Shown here: in pieces, positions 49,255 through 57,142 of the stretch
Layout of the letters: each line of letters begins with the position of its first letter
Position numbering within the stretch: position 1 is the stretch's first letter
NCBI RefSeq assembly: GCF_041080655.1
Contig: NZ_CP163525.1
Coordinates: 7,440,001-7,504,000 of the forward strand
Length of the DNA: 64,000 bases
Direction: 5' to 3'
Origin: Streptomyces sp. CG4
GTDB taxonomy: Bacteria; Actinomycetota; Actinomycetes; Streptomycetales; Streptomycetaceae
Made by a program: the position numbers and the translations under genes
The notes under the pieces: generated by a model
What the model saw: only the letters and a program-made list of their open reading frames with translations
Told to the model about the DNA's origin: nothing
Database searches by the model: none

Positions 49255-49299
49255 AGGGGCGCGGGGAACTGCGCGACCAGCCACCGCGCACCCGCACCC
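49255..49299 (-). repeat. dispersed intergenic repeat, family 1 copy B
   Basis: Begins AGGGGCGCGGGGAACTGCGC and continues GACCAGCCACCGCGCACCCG. It is the inverse complement of the copy at 35069-35113 with a few changes. It lies in the 150-bp gap between two minus-strand genes. Confidence 0.75.
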
Positions 49300-49335
49300 G
49301 GCACACCACACAACCCCCCACCCCCGGAGCCGAAT

Positions 49336-50049
49336 TCAACGCAAGGCAGCAGGAGAAATACCCAGCAGCGCCGCCAGCTCCCGCTCCCCCGACGGAGTCA
49401 CCTTCACCGCCCGCTCCGAGCCGATCCGGACACACCACCCCGCATCCAGCACATGCCGGCACAGCGCGGCCCCCGCCGCCCCTGCGAGATGGGGCCGCCG
49501 CTCGGTCCAGTCCAGGCACCCCCGGACCAGCGGACGCCGACCCGAGACGTCCAGCGCGATACCCGCCGCCCCGAACCACTCCACCCCCGCATCGGTCAGC
49601 GCGAACCCCGTGTCCTGCCGCAACAGCCCCCGGAGGGTCAGCGCGTCCGTGACCGCCATGCCGAGCCGCCCGGCGAGATGGTCGTAACAGGTACGCCCCC
49701 GCGCCATCGCGGACCCGGCACTCGACTCCCGCAGCGTCCGGGGAGTCCGCCGTACGGCTGCCGGAGGCACCTGTGCCGCGAGCTCCTCGACGAGCCCCGC
49801 AGCGCGCGCGTCCACCAGCCGTACATACCGGTGCCGCCCCTGCCGTTCCTCCGCGAGCAGGCCCCCGGCCACCAGCTTGCCCAGGTGCTCGCTGAGCGTC
49901 GACGCCGCGACCCCGGCATGCCGGGCCAGCTCACCCGCGGTCCAGGCCCGCCCGTCGAGCAGCGCCAGCAGACAAGCGGCCCGCGTCTCGTCGGCGAGCA
50001 GCGAGGCGAGCGCGGCGAGACCGGCGGCCCGGGAGTCCTTGGCGGTCAT
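49336..50049 (-). CDS. ArsR family regulator with extended C-terminus
   Basis: 237 residues from MTAKDSRAAG; an ATG four codons upstream is possible. The ArsR winged helix is clear (SLLADETRAACLLALLDGRA, ELARHAGVAASTLSEHLGKLV, RHRYVRLV). About 130 further residues with GRTCYDHLAGRLGMAVTDAL and CLDWTERRPHLAGAAGAALC are typical of a larger ArsR subgroup seen near transporters. No classic metal-binding ELCVCDL motif is present. It may regulate the adjacent EamA transporter. Confidence 0.88.
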   Translation of the reverse strand: MTAKDSRAAGLAALASLLADETRAACLLALLDGRAWTAGELARHAGVAASTLSEHLGKLVAGGLLAEERQGRHRYVRLVDARAAGLVEELAAQVPPAAVRRTPRTLRESSAGSAMARGRTCYDHLAGRLGMAVTDALTLRGLLRQDTGFALTDAGVEWFGAAGIALDVSGRRPLVRGCLDWTERRPHLAGAAGAALCRHVLDAGWCVRIGSERAVKVTPSGERELAALLGISPAALR

Positions 50050-50090
50050 GGGTCCCAGCATGCGGCACGGACTCTTCGGCCCCCACCGAA

Positions 50091-50738
50091 TTATCGCTGC
50101 GCGCTCCGCCGTACCTGTTCGTACTGCTGCGCCAGGCCGTCCAGGAGTGCCGTCAGCCCCGTCTCGAAGGCCCGCTCGTCGATCTTCTCCTGCTGCTCGG
50201 CGAGCAGATGAGCCTGGCCGAGGTGGGGATAGTCGGCGGGGTCGTACGCGCTCTCGTCGTCGACGAAGCCACCGGCGAACGAACCGAGCGCGGAGCCCAT
50301 GATGAAGTACCGCATCAGCGCGCCGATGGAGGTCGCCTGGGCGGGTGGCCAGCCGGCTTCGACCATCGCGCCGTACACGGCGTCGGCCAGGCGCAGTGCG
50401 GCCGGCCGGCGCCCCGGACCCCTGGCCAGCACCGGGACGATGTTCGGGTGGTCGCGCAGGGCGGTCCGGTAGGAGACGGCCCAGTCGTGCAGCGCGGTCC
50501 GCCAGTCGCGGCCGTCCTCGAACATCGACAGATCGACCAGACCGCTCACCGAGTCGGCGACCACCTCCAGGATCTCGTCCTTGGTGCGGAAGTGGTTGTA
50601 GAGCGAGGGCCCGCTCACCCCCAGCTCGGCGGCGAGCCGGCGGGTGGACACGGCCGCCAGGCCCTCCCGGTCCACGAGTTCCCGGGCCGTCTCGACGATC
50701 CGGTCGGTGTTGAGGAGGGGCTTGCGCGGTCGGGCCAT
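50091..50738 (-). CDS. TetR family regulator
   Basis: 215 residues from MARPRKPLL. HTH: LNTDRIVETARELVDREGLA, VSTRRLAAELGVSGPSLYNH; the C-terminal domain is of the TetR_C type. It is divergent from an acyl-CoA dehydrogenase gene. A dyad AAACTAGCAGTGCTAATTT lies 27 bp upstream and is nearly repeated before the aldehyde dehydrogenase gene 5 kb away, so its regulon may include both. Confidence 0.9.
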   Translation of the reverse strand: MARPRKPLLNTDRIVETARELVDREGLAAVSTRRLAAELGVSGPSLYNHFRTKDEILEVVADSVSGLVDLSMFEDGRDWRTALHDWAVSYRTALRDHPNIVPVLARGPGRRPAALRLADAVYGAMVEAGWPPAQATSIGALMRYFIMGSALGSFAGGFVDDESAYDPADYPHLGQAHLLAEQQEKIDERAFETGLTALLDGLAQQYEQVRRSAQR

Positions 50739-50764
50739 GGCGCACATAGTAGGGCTGCGAACAG

Positions 50765-50783
50765 AAACTAGCAGTGCTAATTT
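50765..50783. promoter_or_regulatory. TetR operator AAACTA-N7-TAATTT between divergent genes
   Basis: The central TAGCAGTGCTA (50769-50779) is a perfect dyad, followed by ATTTAAAT (50780-50787). It occupies the 90-bp gap between the TetR gene and the acyl-CoA dehydrogenase gene and should control both. Confidence 0.75.
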
Positions 50784-50828
50784 AAATGTACGGCTTTCAA
50801 GCTACATCCGGTGTGGGGTGATCGCGTG

Positions 50829-51980
50829 GTGAACCTGGAGCTGAGCGAGGAGCAAGCCGCCGTACGGCAGCTCGCCCGGGACTTCGTGGAGCGCGAGATC
50901 GCCCCGCACGTCGTGGCGTGGGACCGGGGCGAGGAGGTCGACCGGGGGCTGGTGAAGAAGCTCGGCGAGGTCGGCTTCCTGGGGCTGACCGTTGCCGAGG
51001 AGTACGGCGGATCCGGCGGCGACCATCTCGCGTACTGCCTGGTCACCGAGGAGCTCGGGCGCGGTGACTCCTCCGTCCGCGGCATCGTCTCCGTGTCCCT
51101 CGGGCTCGTCGCCAAGACGATCGCCGCCTGGGGCGACGAGGAGCAGAAGCGGCGCTGGCTGCCGGGGCTGACCGCGGGCGAGTACGTCGGCTGCTTCGGC
51201 CTGACCGAGCCCGGCACCGGCTCCGACGCGGGCAACCTCACCGCCCGGGCCGTACGCGACGGCGACGACTACGTCATCAACGGCACCAAGATGTTCATCA
51301 CGAACGGGACCTGGGCGGACGTCGTCCTGCTCTTCGCCCGCTCCACCGACGCCCCCGGCCACAAGGGCGTCAGCGCCTTCCTCGTGCCCACCGACACCCC
51401 CGGCCTGACCCGCCGCACCATCCACGGCAAGCTCGGCCTGCGCGGCCAGGCCACCGCCGAGCTGGTCCTGGAGGACGTGCGGGTGCCCGCCACGGCGATG
51501 CTGGGGGAGGAGGGCAAAGGGTTCTCCGTCGCCATGTCGGCGCTCGCCAAGGGGCGGATGTCGGTGGCCGCGGGCTGCGTCGGCATCGCCCAGGCCGCGC
51601 TGGACGCCGCCGTGCGGTACGCCGGTGAGCGCGAGCAGTTCGGCAAGCCGATCGCCCGGCACCAGCTGGTGCAGGAGCTGATCAGCGACATCGCCGTCGA
51701 CGTGGACGCCGCCCGGCTGCTCACCTGGCGGGTCGCCGATCTGATCGACCGGGGGCGGCCGTTCGCCGTCGAGTCCTCCAAGGCCAAGCTCTTCGCCTCC
51801 GAGGCCGCCGTCCGCGCCGCCAACAATGCCCTGCAGGTCTTCGGCGGCTACGGCTACATCGACGAGTACCCGGCCGGCAAACTCCTGCGCGACGCCCGTG
51901 TGATGACCCTCTATGAGGGCACCAGCCAGATCCAGAAGCTGCTCATCGGGCGCTCCCTGACCGGGATTTCGGCGTTCTGA
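50829..51980 (+). CDS. acyl-CoA dehydrogenase
   Basis: 383 residues from the GTG at 50829, with GGGGTGA 7 nt upstream (a GTG one codon earlier is equally possible). FAD and substrate motifs: CFGLTEPGTGSDAG, FITNGTWADV, GLRGQATAELVLEDV, the REQFGKPIARHQLVQ helix and FGGYGYIDEYPA. The catalytic base is the Glu in TLYEGTSQIQKLLIGR. It performs alpha,beta-dehydrogenation of an acyl-CoA, probably short or branched chain. It is likely repressed by the divergent TetR protein. Confidence 0.94.
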   Translation: MNLELSEEQAAVRQLARDFVEREIAPHVVAWDRGEEVDRGLVKKLGEVGFLGLTVAEEYGGSGGDHLAYCLVTEELGRGDSSVRGIVSVSLGLVAKTIAAWGDEEQKRRWLPGLTAGEYVGCFGLTEPGTGSDAGNLTARAVRDGDDYVINGTKMFITNGTWADVVLLFARSTDAPGHKGVSAFLVPTDTPGLTRRTIHGKLGLRGQATAELVLEDVRVPATAMLGEEGKGFSVAMSALAKGRMSVAAGCVGIAQAALDAAVRYAGEREQFGKPIARHQLVQELISDIAVDVDAARLLTWRVADLIDRGRPFAVESSKAKLFASEAAVRAANNALQVFGGYGYIDEYPAGKLLRDARVMTLYEGTSQIQKLLIGRSLTGISAF

Positions 51981-52055
51981 GCACCTGTCCGGCTGAGTAC
52001 CGGTCTGAGTACCTCGGCGGATGTGGTGCGAGCCACATTCAACGATGCTCTCCCC

Positions 52056-52343
52056 ATGAGTGACACACCGGTCAAGCAGCAGGGCACGGCCGCCTTCTAC
52101 GGCCAGGCCGTCGCCTCCTTCTCCATCGCCATGGCGGCCACGGCCGTCGGCATCTACCAGCTCGACACCGACGCCTGGGTCCGGGCCTTCCTCGCGATCG
52201 CGGTCCTCTACCTCGTCACCTCCGCCTTCACCCTGGCCAAGGTGGTCAGGGACCGGCAGGAGGCGGGGCAGATCGTGAGCCGGGTCGACCAGGCGCGGCT
52301 GGAGAAGCTCCTCGCCGAGCACGACCCCTTCGAGAAGATCTGA
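52056..52343 (+). CDS. YiaAB family small membrane protein
   Basis: 95 residues from MSDTPVKQQ. Two helices (about 15-35 and 45-65) match the YiaA/YiaB pattern: FYGQAVASFSIAMAATAVGI and AWVRAFLAIAVLYLVTSAFTL, followed by a KVVRDRQEAGQIVSRVDQAR coil. The role of this family is unknown. It stands between the acyl-CoA dehydrogenase and a TetR gene. Confidence 0.88.
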   Translation: MSDTPVKQQGTAAFYGQAVASFSIAMAATAVGIYQLDTDAWVRAFLAIAVLYLVTSAFTLAKVVRDRQEAGQIVSRVDQARLEKLLAEHDPFEKI

Positions 52344-52372
52344 GTCCCTCCGGAAAGACCCGGGCAGGCGCT

Positions 52373-52388
52373 CTAAGCGCTCGCTCAC
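52373..52388. promoter_or_regulatory. CTAAGC-N4-GCTCAC operator before a TetR gene
   Basis: It resembles the perfect dyad CTAAGCAACTGCTTAG at 53560-53575, with one weaker arm. It lies about 50 bp before the TetR start and would suit autoregulation. Confidence 0.55.
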
Positions 52389-52436
52389 CTTCGGCGGTAT
52401 GGTGGTGCTCCTGTCACGGAGAGGGGCCAGCGAGCG

Positions 52437-53060
52437 ATGAGTACGGCGGAGGAGACGACCGGCGGCGAAGTGGAGCCGTGGGAAGAGGTCACCCCTGAAG
52501 CGGCCCGGCGGCTGCTCGTCGCCGCCGTGGAGGCCTTCGCCGAGCGCGGCTACCACGCGACGACCACCCGCGACATCGCCGGCCGCGCCGGCATGAGCCC
52601 GGCCGCGCTCTACATCCACTACAAGACCAAGGAAGAGCTGCTCCACCGGATCAGCCGCATCGGTCACGACAGGGCCCTCGACATCCTGCGCACGGCGGCG
52701 GGGCGCGAGGGCACGGCGAAGGAACGGCTCGCCGACGCGGTCAGCTCCTTCGTCCGCTGGCACGCGGGGCGCCGCACCACCGCGCGGGTCGTGCAGTACG
52801 AACTCGACGCCCTCGGCCCCGAGGCCCGTGCCGAGATCGTCGCGCTGCGCCGCCAGGTCGACGCCGAGGTGCGCGGGATCATCGAGGACGGCGTGGCCGC
52901 GGGTGAGTTCGACGTACCGGATGTCCACGGCACCACCCTCGCCGTGCTGTCGCTGTGCATCGACGTGGCCCGCTGGTTCACCGTGAACGGTCCGCGCACC
53001 CCCGAGGAGGTCGGCGCGCTCTACGCCGACCTCGTGCTCCGGATGGTCGGGGCGAAGTGA
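52437..53060 (+). CDS. TetR family regulator (lipid-metabolism type)
   Basis: 207 residues. HTH: EAARRLLVAAVEAFAERGYHATTTRDIAGRAGMSPAALYIHYKTK (about 20-65). The ligand domain (RRTTARVVQYELDALGPEAR, VHGTTLAVLSLCIDVARWF) resembles the KstR2/FadR-like group that senses acyl-CoAs. It converges on a MaoC hydratase gene. The similar operators before both genes suggest it controls itself and that hydratase. Confidence 0.9.
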   Translation: MSTAEETTGGEVEPWEEVTPEAARRLLVAAVEAFAERGYHATTTRDIAGRAGMSPAALYIHYKTKEELLHRISRIGHDRALDILRTAAGREGTAKERLADAVSSFVRWHAGRRTTARVVQYELDALGPEARAEIVALRRQVDAEVRGIIEDGVAAGEFDVPDVHGTTLAVLSLCIDVARWFTVNGPRTPEEVGALYADLVLRMVGAK

Positions 53061-53073
53061 TCCGCCCCCGGTC

Positions 53074-53535
53074 TCACAGGTAGTACCGGGACACCGACTC
53101 CGCGACGCAGACCGGCTTGTCGCCGCCCTCGCGCTCCACGCTGAAGGCGACGGTCACCTGGACGCCGCCGGTGACGTCCTCGACGCCGGTGATCTGCGCG
53201 GTGGCGCGCAGCCGCGAACCCACGGGGACGGGGGCGGGGAAGCGGACCTTGTTCGTGCCGTAGTTCACGCCCATCTTCACGCCCTCGACCCGGATGAGCT
53301 GCGGGCCGAAGAGCGGGAGCAGGGACAGGGTGAGATAGCCGTGCGCGATGGTGGTCTTGAAGGGCCCCGCCGCCGCTTTCTCCGGGTCCACATGGATCCA
53401 CTGGTGGTCGCCGGTGGCCTCGGCGAACAGATCGATGCGCTTCTGGTCGACCTCCAGCCAGTCGGTGTACCCCAGCTGCTCGCCGACGGCCGCCTTCAGC
53501 TCGTCGGGGGAGGTGAAGGTCCTCGGTTCTGCCAT
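53074..53535 (-). CDS. MaoC-family (R)-enoyl-CoA hydratase
   Basis: 153 residues with a hot-dog fold. The hydratase signature FAEATGDHQWIHVDPEKA supplies the catalytic Asp and His, and FKTTIAHGYLTLSLLP and VRFPAPVPVGSRLRA complete the family pattern. It hydrates trans-2-enoyl-CoA. A perfect TetR-type dyad lies 25 bp upstream. Confidence 0.93.
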   Translation of the reverse strand: MAEPRTFTSPDELKAAVGEQLGYTDWLEVDQKRIDLFAEATGDHQWIHVDPEKAAAGPFKTTIAHGYLTLSLLPLFGPQLIRVEGVKMGVNYGTNKVRFPAPVPVGSRLRATAQITGVEDVTGGVQVTVAFSVEREGGDKPVCVAESVSRYYL

Positions 53536-53559
53536 GATCCCGGCCTCTCGCTCGCGTCT

Positions 53560-53575
53560 CTAAGCAACTGCTTAG
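53560..53575. promoter_or_regulatory. CTAAGCAACTGCTTAG operator before the MaoC gene
   Basis: A 16-bp dyad with 7-bp arms, located in the 105-bp gap between the MaoC and SoxR genes. It matches the site at 52373-52388 beside the TetR gene. Confidence 0.75.
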
Positions 53576-53640
53576 CATGGTCGGGTGCGGGGCGCCTGTC
53601 AACGGACTGCGGCCGGCGTCGGGCGACTACGCTCTGGGGA

Positions 53641-54099
53641 GTGCCCCAGATTCCTGAGAAGATCCACGAGCTGAGCGTCGGCCAGTTGTCCGCGCGCAGC
53701 GGCGCCGCCGTCTCCGCCCTGCACTTCTACGAGTCCAAGGGCCTGATCAGCAGCCGCCGCACGTCCGGCAACCAGCGACGCTACAGCCGTGACACCCTGC
53801 GGCGGGTCGCGTTCGTCCGCGCGGCGCAGCGGGTGGGCATCCCGCTGGCCACGATCCGGGACGCCCTCGCGGAACTGCCGGAGGAACGGACGCCGACGCG
53901 GGAGGACTGGGCGCGGCTGTCCGAGACATGGCGCTCGGAGCTCGACGAACGCATCAAGCAGCTGAACCGTTTGCGCGACCATCTGACCGACTGCATCGGC
54001 TGCGGCTGCCTGTCCCTGGAGAACTGCGTCCTGTCCAACCCGGACGACGTGTTCGGCGAACGGCTCACCGGGTCCCGGCTGTTGGCAGAGAAGCGCTGA
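53641..54099 (+). CDS. soxR: redox-sensing MerR-type activator SoxR
   Basis: 152 residues from a GTG with TGGGGA just before it. The MerR HTH (LSVGQLSARSGAAVSALHFY, RRTSGNQRRYSRDTLRRVAF) and long dimerisation helix are followed by the [2Fe-2S] cluster motif CIGCGCLSLENC, C-x2-C-x-C-x5-C. In Streptomyces, SoxR senses redox-active pigments and activates a small regulon. No classical target adjoins it, though the P450 and dehydrogenases in the window are possible candidates. Confidence 0.95.
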   Translation: MPQIPEKIHELSVGQLSARSGAAVSALHFYESKGLISSRRTSGNQRRYSRDTLRRVAFVRAAQRVGIPLATIRDALAELPEERTPTREDWARLSETWRSELDERIKQLNRLRDHLTDCIGCGCLSLENCVLSNPDDVFGERLTGSRLLAEKR

Positions 54100-54161
54100 G
54101 TCCCGGCTCCTCGCCGGCGCCGGTGAGCGACCCACCGCGACCCGCCCCGGCGGGCGGCGCC

Positions 54162-55229
54162 TCACTCGTACTCGGTGCCGCCCTTACGCGTCAGGTACGC
54201 CGGGCTCACTGCCTTGGCGATGGCCCGGCCCCCGGTGACCGTGCTGTACCGCTCGACCGCAGGCCGTATGACCACGCCCTCCCGCAGATGCAGCCCCCGC
54301 CCGGACACCGTCTCCCGTCCGCTCGCGAACTCCAGCACCCGCTCGATGTCGTACGGCCCCGCGTACAGCCGGGGCACCACCGGCAGCTTTCCCTCCAGCA
54401 ACTCGGCCGCGTCCAGCCACCGCACGGCCCCGTCCACCTCCGCCGAGACGTCGAACGCCGCGTACCCCAGCGTCTCCCGCCGTCCGTCGGCGCCGTACGA
54501 CAGATCCTGCACCCCCGCGCCGAACACCTCCCCGAAGATGCCGACCCGCGTCGCGCCCAGCCGCTCGCACAGCCCCGCCGCCGCCTCGGCGACGCCATGC
54601 CCGCGCACCGCCCGCCAGTACAGGTTCCGCGGATCCTCCTGCAGCGCCAGGGACTTGGCGCCGAAGCCCTTGGAGGACACGTACACCCGTCCCTCGTCGG
54701 CGACATACGTCAGCAGGCAGGCCGAGCCGTGCAGCTTCTCCGTCAGGACGACCGGCTCGCCCGGCGTGAAGATGTCCGGGTACCGCTGGATGTTCTCGAT
54801 GTCGACCCACGGCAGCAGTTCGGGCGCGGACTCCACGTCGCCGTTCATGGTCGGCGGGATCGGCGGCACCCACTTGGTGATGCCCAGCCGCTCGGCGAAG
54901 TCCGTGCCCTCGGCCGCCGCCCGCGCCAGATCGACGTCCGCCAGCTCCTTCGGCCGGCACACGATGCCCTGCGACAGCTCGCCCCGCAGCCGTACCGCCT
55001 TGACCCGGTTGGCCGCGCCGCCGGCCAGTCGTCCGGTCAGCCCCAGCTCCTCGATCAGGCCGGGCGGGAGCACGGACTGCTCGGGGATGTAGACGGCGGC
55101 CTCACCGGTGCGGTATGCGCCCTTGGCGACGACGGCTCGGTACAGGCCCACCTGGGCCAGTTCGAGCGCATCGGCGTTCGGATGCTCATGGACGGTCAGC
55201 ACTTCGGCGGTGACGCGCAGCGTCGACAT
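54162..55229 (-). CDS. ATP-dependent RNA ligase, DraRnl (Rnl5) type
   Basis: 355 residues from MSTLRVTAEVL. The N-terminal OB-like module (about 1-115) precedes a nucleotidyltransferase domain. Motif I is EKLHGSA (lysine at about 172), with motif III-like RVGIFGEVFGAGVQDL, motif IV REGVVIRP and motif V AIAKAVSPAYL. This order, with the OB domain in front, is that of the Deinococcus DraRnl family, which seals nicked RNA or RNA/DNA with a 3'-OH. No repair partner gene is adjacent, so its RNA target is unknown. Confidence 0.88.
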   Translation of the reverse strand: MSTLRVTAEVLTVHEHPNADALELAQVGLYRAVVAKGAYRTGEAAVYIPEQSVLPPGLIEELGLTGRLAGGAANRVKAVRLRGELSQGIVCRPKELADVDLARAAAEGTDFAERLGITKWVPPIPPTMNGDVESAPELLPWVDIENIQRYPDIFTPGEPVVLTEKLHGSACLLTYVADEGRVYVSSKGFGAKSLALQEDPRNLYWRAVRGHGVAEAAAGLCERLGATRVGIFGEVFGAGVQDLSYGADGRRETLGYAAFDVSAEVDGAVRWLDAAELLEGKLPVVPRLYAGPYDIERVLEFASGRETVSGRGLHLREGVVIRPAVERYSTVTGGRAIAKAVSPAYLTRKGGTEYE

Positions 55230-55381
55230 CGCGACTCCTCGGGTGTGCGGGCACATCGATGCCCGTCAGATGTGATTCATCGCCTCCCACTGTCCGCAGG
55301 ACAAAGGGGTGGAGCGACCGGATTCGGCTCTGCTAGCGTCACGCCCTCGGCCGGCGGCAAGCCCGGCTCGTCGTACCTGCC

Positions 55382-56107
55382 CTACGACGAGCGCGGCCAA
55401 GACCCGTACTGGACCAGCCCCTCGGCCACCAACTGAGCGTTGTCGGACGCCCGTTGGCCGTCCGGCAGCAGCAGGGTGTCCTCCAGTCCGATCCGGGTCT
55501 CGCAGCCCAGTCGGCCGGCCAGCCGCAGCACCGGCCAGGTGCCGCCGTCCTCGCCGTGCAGCAGGACCGGCCGTGCGCACGCCTCGCCCAGGTCGGCCAG
55601 CAGGGCCCGCGCCGTGGCCGCGGCGGTCGCCGGGTCCGGGTCGGTCACCTCCGCCAGCACGCGCAGCACCCTCGGCCCGAGGGGCGAGGCCGCGAACCGG
55701 GCCGCGCCGTCGGTCCCGGACCAGATGCCCGCCTCGACGCCCACGCCCATGGCCAGCAGCTGCTCGGCGACCGCTTCGGCGCCCGGCTCATGCCAGTTGA
55801 CCGAGGCGAAGTCGGGCAGCACCGACCAACTGCGCACCCGCGCGAGCCGCGCCGCCGGATCGGGCTCCGCCCAGGCGCCGGTCGTCACCCCGACCGACAC
55901 CGACACCCGCGCACGGATCGCCTCCAGCGTCGGCGCGAGGACGCGCGGGGAGAGGCTGTCGTGCCCGCACGGTGTCTTCGGGTGGACGTGCACCGCCGTG
56001 GCCCCGGCGGCGACCGCCTTCGCGGCGGAACGGGCCAGGTCCTCGGGTGACATCGGCACGGTGGCGCTGTCCGCCGGGGATCGGCGGCCGTTCAGGCAAA
56101 CCTGCAC
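55382..56107 (-). CDS. BKACE family (3-keto-5-aminohexanoate cleavage-like, DUF849) enzyme
   Basis: 241 residues from a GTG with GGGGAGC before it. Barrel motifs: QVCLNGRRSPADS, the zinc-binding VHVHPKTPCG, SVSVGVTTGAW, SVNWHEPGAE and RIGLEDTLLLPDG near the end. These enzymes split beta-keto acids with acetyl-CoA to give acetoacetate and a new acyl-CoA. It is shorter than the usual 270-300 residues, because the loops are reduced. The substrate is not readable. Confidence 0.85.
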   Translation of the reverse strand: MQVCLNGRRSPADSATVPMSPEDLARSAAKAVAAGATAVHVHPKTPCGHDSLSPRVLAPTLEAIRARVSVSVGVTTGAWAEPDPAARLARVRSWSVLPDFASVNWHEPGAEAVAEQLLAMGVGVEAGIWSGTDGAARFAASPLGPRVLRVLAEVTDPDPATAAATARALLADLGEACARPVLLHGEDGGTWPVLRLAGRLGCETRIGLEDTLLLPDGQRASDNAQLVAEGLVQYGSWPRSS

Positions 56108-56160
56108 AGTGCTCCCCTTTGCAGTGCCGTATGGCGCAGTGCCGAGATGGGTCGTCGGTC

Positions 56161-56230
56161 GGCTGCGGCACCGTCGTGGCTGGTCGCGCCCACGCGGCGG
56201 AGCCGCATAGCGATACAGCCCCGCGCCCCT
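56161..56230 (-). repeat. dispersed intergenic repeat, family 2 copy C
   Basis: The core GGCGGAGCCGCATAGCGATA precedes CAGCCCCGCGCCCCT. It is shared with 62601-62666 and has the same CCGCGCCCCT end as the family 1 copies. It lies just upstream of the BKACE start. Confidence 0.8.
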
Positions 56231-56231
56231 T

Positions 56232-56249
56232 GGGGGCTGCCCAGCCCCC
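56232..56249 (-). terminator. GGGGGCT/AGCCCCC hairpin
   Basis: GGGGGCTG (56232-56239) and CAGCCCCC (56242-56249) form a GC stem of 7 bp with a 4-nt loop, next to the dispersed repeat and beyond the 3' end of the gene at 56322-56924. It probably ends that transcript. Confidence 0.55.
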
Positions 56250-56321
56250 GCTGAAAAGTCGCCCCGAGTCGACAGGGGTGCGGCATCCCCCTACGCACCC
56301 CCCGGGAAATCCCCCCAACAC

Positions 56322-56924
56322 TCAGGCCGACATGAGCAGTTGCCCCCGCCTGGCCGATGCCAGCGCCTGCGGTGTGAGCACCGGGCGCGGCACCAGTATT
56401 CCGCAGGCCGTGCAGACCGGGCCGGACGACGGCTCGTGGTCCAGGCCGTAGCGCCAGATCAGACGATCGCCGTCGCATACCGGGCAGCCCCCGCCCGGTG
56501 TCCGCTCCAGGGCGGCGATCAGCCGGCGCAGCACCACCGCGAGCGGCTCGCCGGGGTGGACGCGCGGGTCGTCGCACCAGGCGACCCCGAAGCCGCCCCA
56601 GGTCAGCCGGTGCCAGTCGTCCACGCTGCCCGGCCGGCGCAGCCCGTCGTGCTTCTCCTTCCTGCGCCGCTCGGTGAAGTCGGTCTCATAGGCGAGCCAG
56701 ACGGACCGCGCCTCCTCCAGCTCTTCCAGCGCGGCCACGAGCCGCACCGGGTCGGGGGAGCGGTCCTCGGGGCCGAAGCCCGCCCGGGAGCACAGATGGT
56801 CCCAGGTCGCCCGATGCCCGTAAGGGGCGAACTTCTCAAGGCACTTGCGCAGTGAGTAGCGCCGCAGCGCCAGATCGCAGCCCGGATCACGTACCTGTCT
56901 CGCCAGACTCCGGAAACCGGCCAT
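56322..56924 (-). CDS. hypothetical zinc-ribbon-containing protein
   Basis: 200 residues. An N-terminal helical region (RSLARQVRDPGCDLALRRYS, KCLEKFAPYGHRATWDHLC) is followed by acidic helices. The C-terminal half has two Cys pairs, CPVCDGD and PVCTACGIL, that could hold one zinc. No catalytic motif is recognised. It is conserved in style with other Streptomyces proteins of unknown role; the gene is isolated, divergent from the secreted acylase. Confidence 0.7.
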   Translation of the reverse strand: MAGFRSLARQVRDPGCDLALRRYSLRKCLEKFAPYGHRATWDHLCSRAGFGPEDRSPDPVRLVAALEELEEARSVWLAYETDFTERRRKEKHDGLRRPGSVDDWHRLTWGGFGVAWCDDPRVHPGEPLAVVLRRLIAALERTPGGGCPVCDGDRLIWRYGLDHEPSSGPVCTACGILVPRPVLTPQALASARRGQLLMSA

Positions 56925-57142
56925 CGCCCTGCACCTCCGTCACACCTGCACCTGTACTTCGGTCACTTCGGCGTCGTCGCACGGACGTCGCCGAATAGAC
57001 GTATCGACAGGCGATTCGGCTCCATCTCTTCGCGTGGTCTTCTCTTCGCTCTGCTCGCGGACTCCAGAAAGTGACGCATGTTCATCTTTAAAGCTGGGGA
57101 TACCGGCGGTAACGTCGGCCACCCCTGTCGCTAGGAGCTGCC

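Noticed and set aside
55265..55436. Possible short plus-strand frame ending YLPYDERGQDPYW and PSATN
   Set aside because: The tail looks protein-like, but no start codon with a ribosome site fits, and the frame overlaps the end of the BKACE gene.
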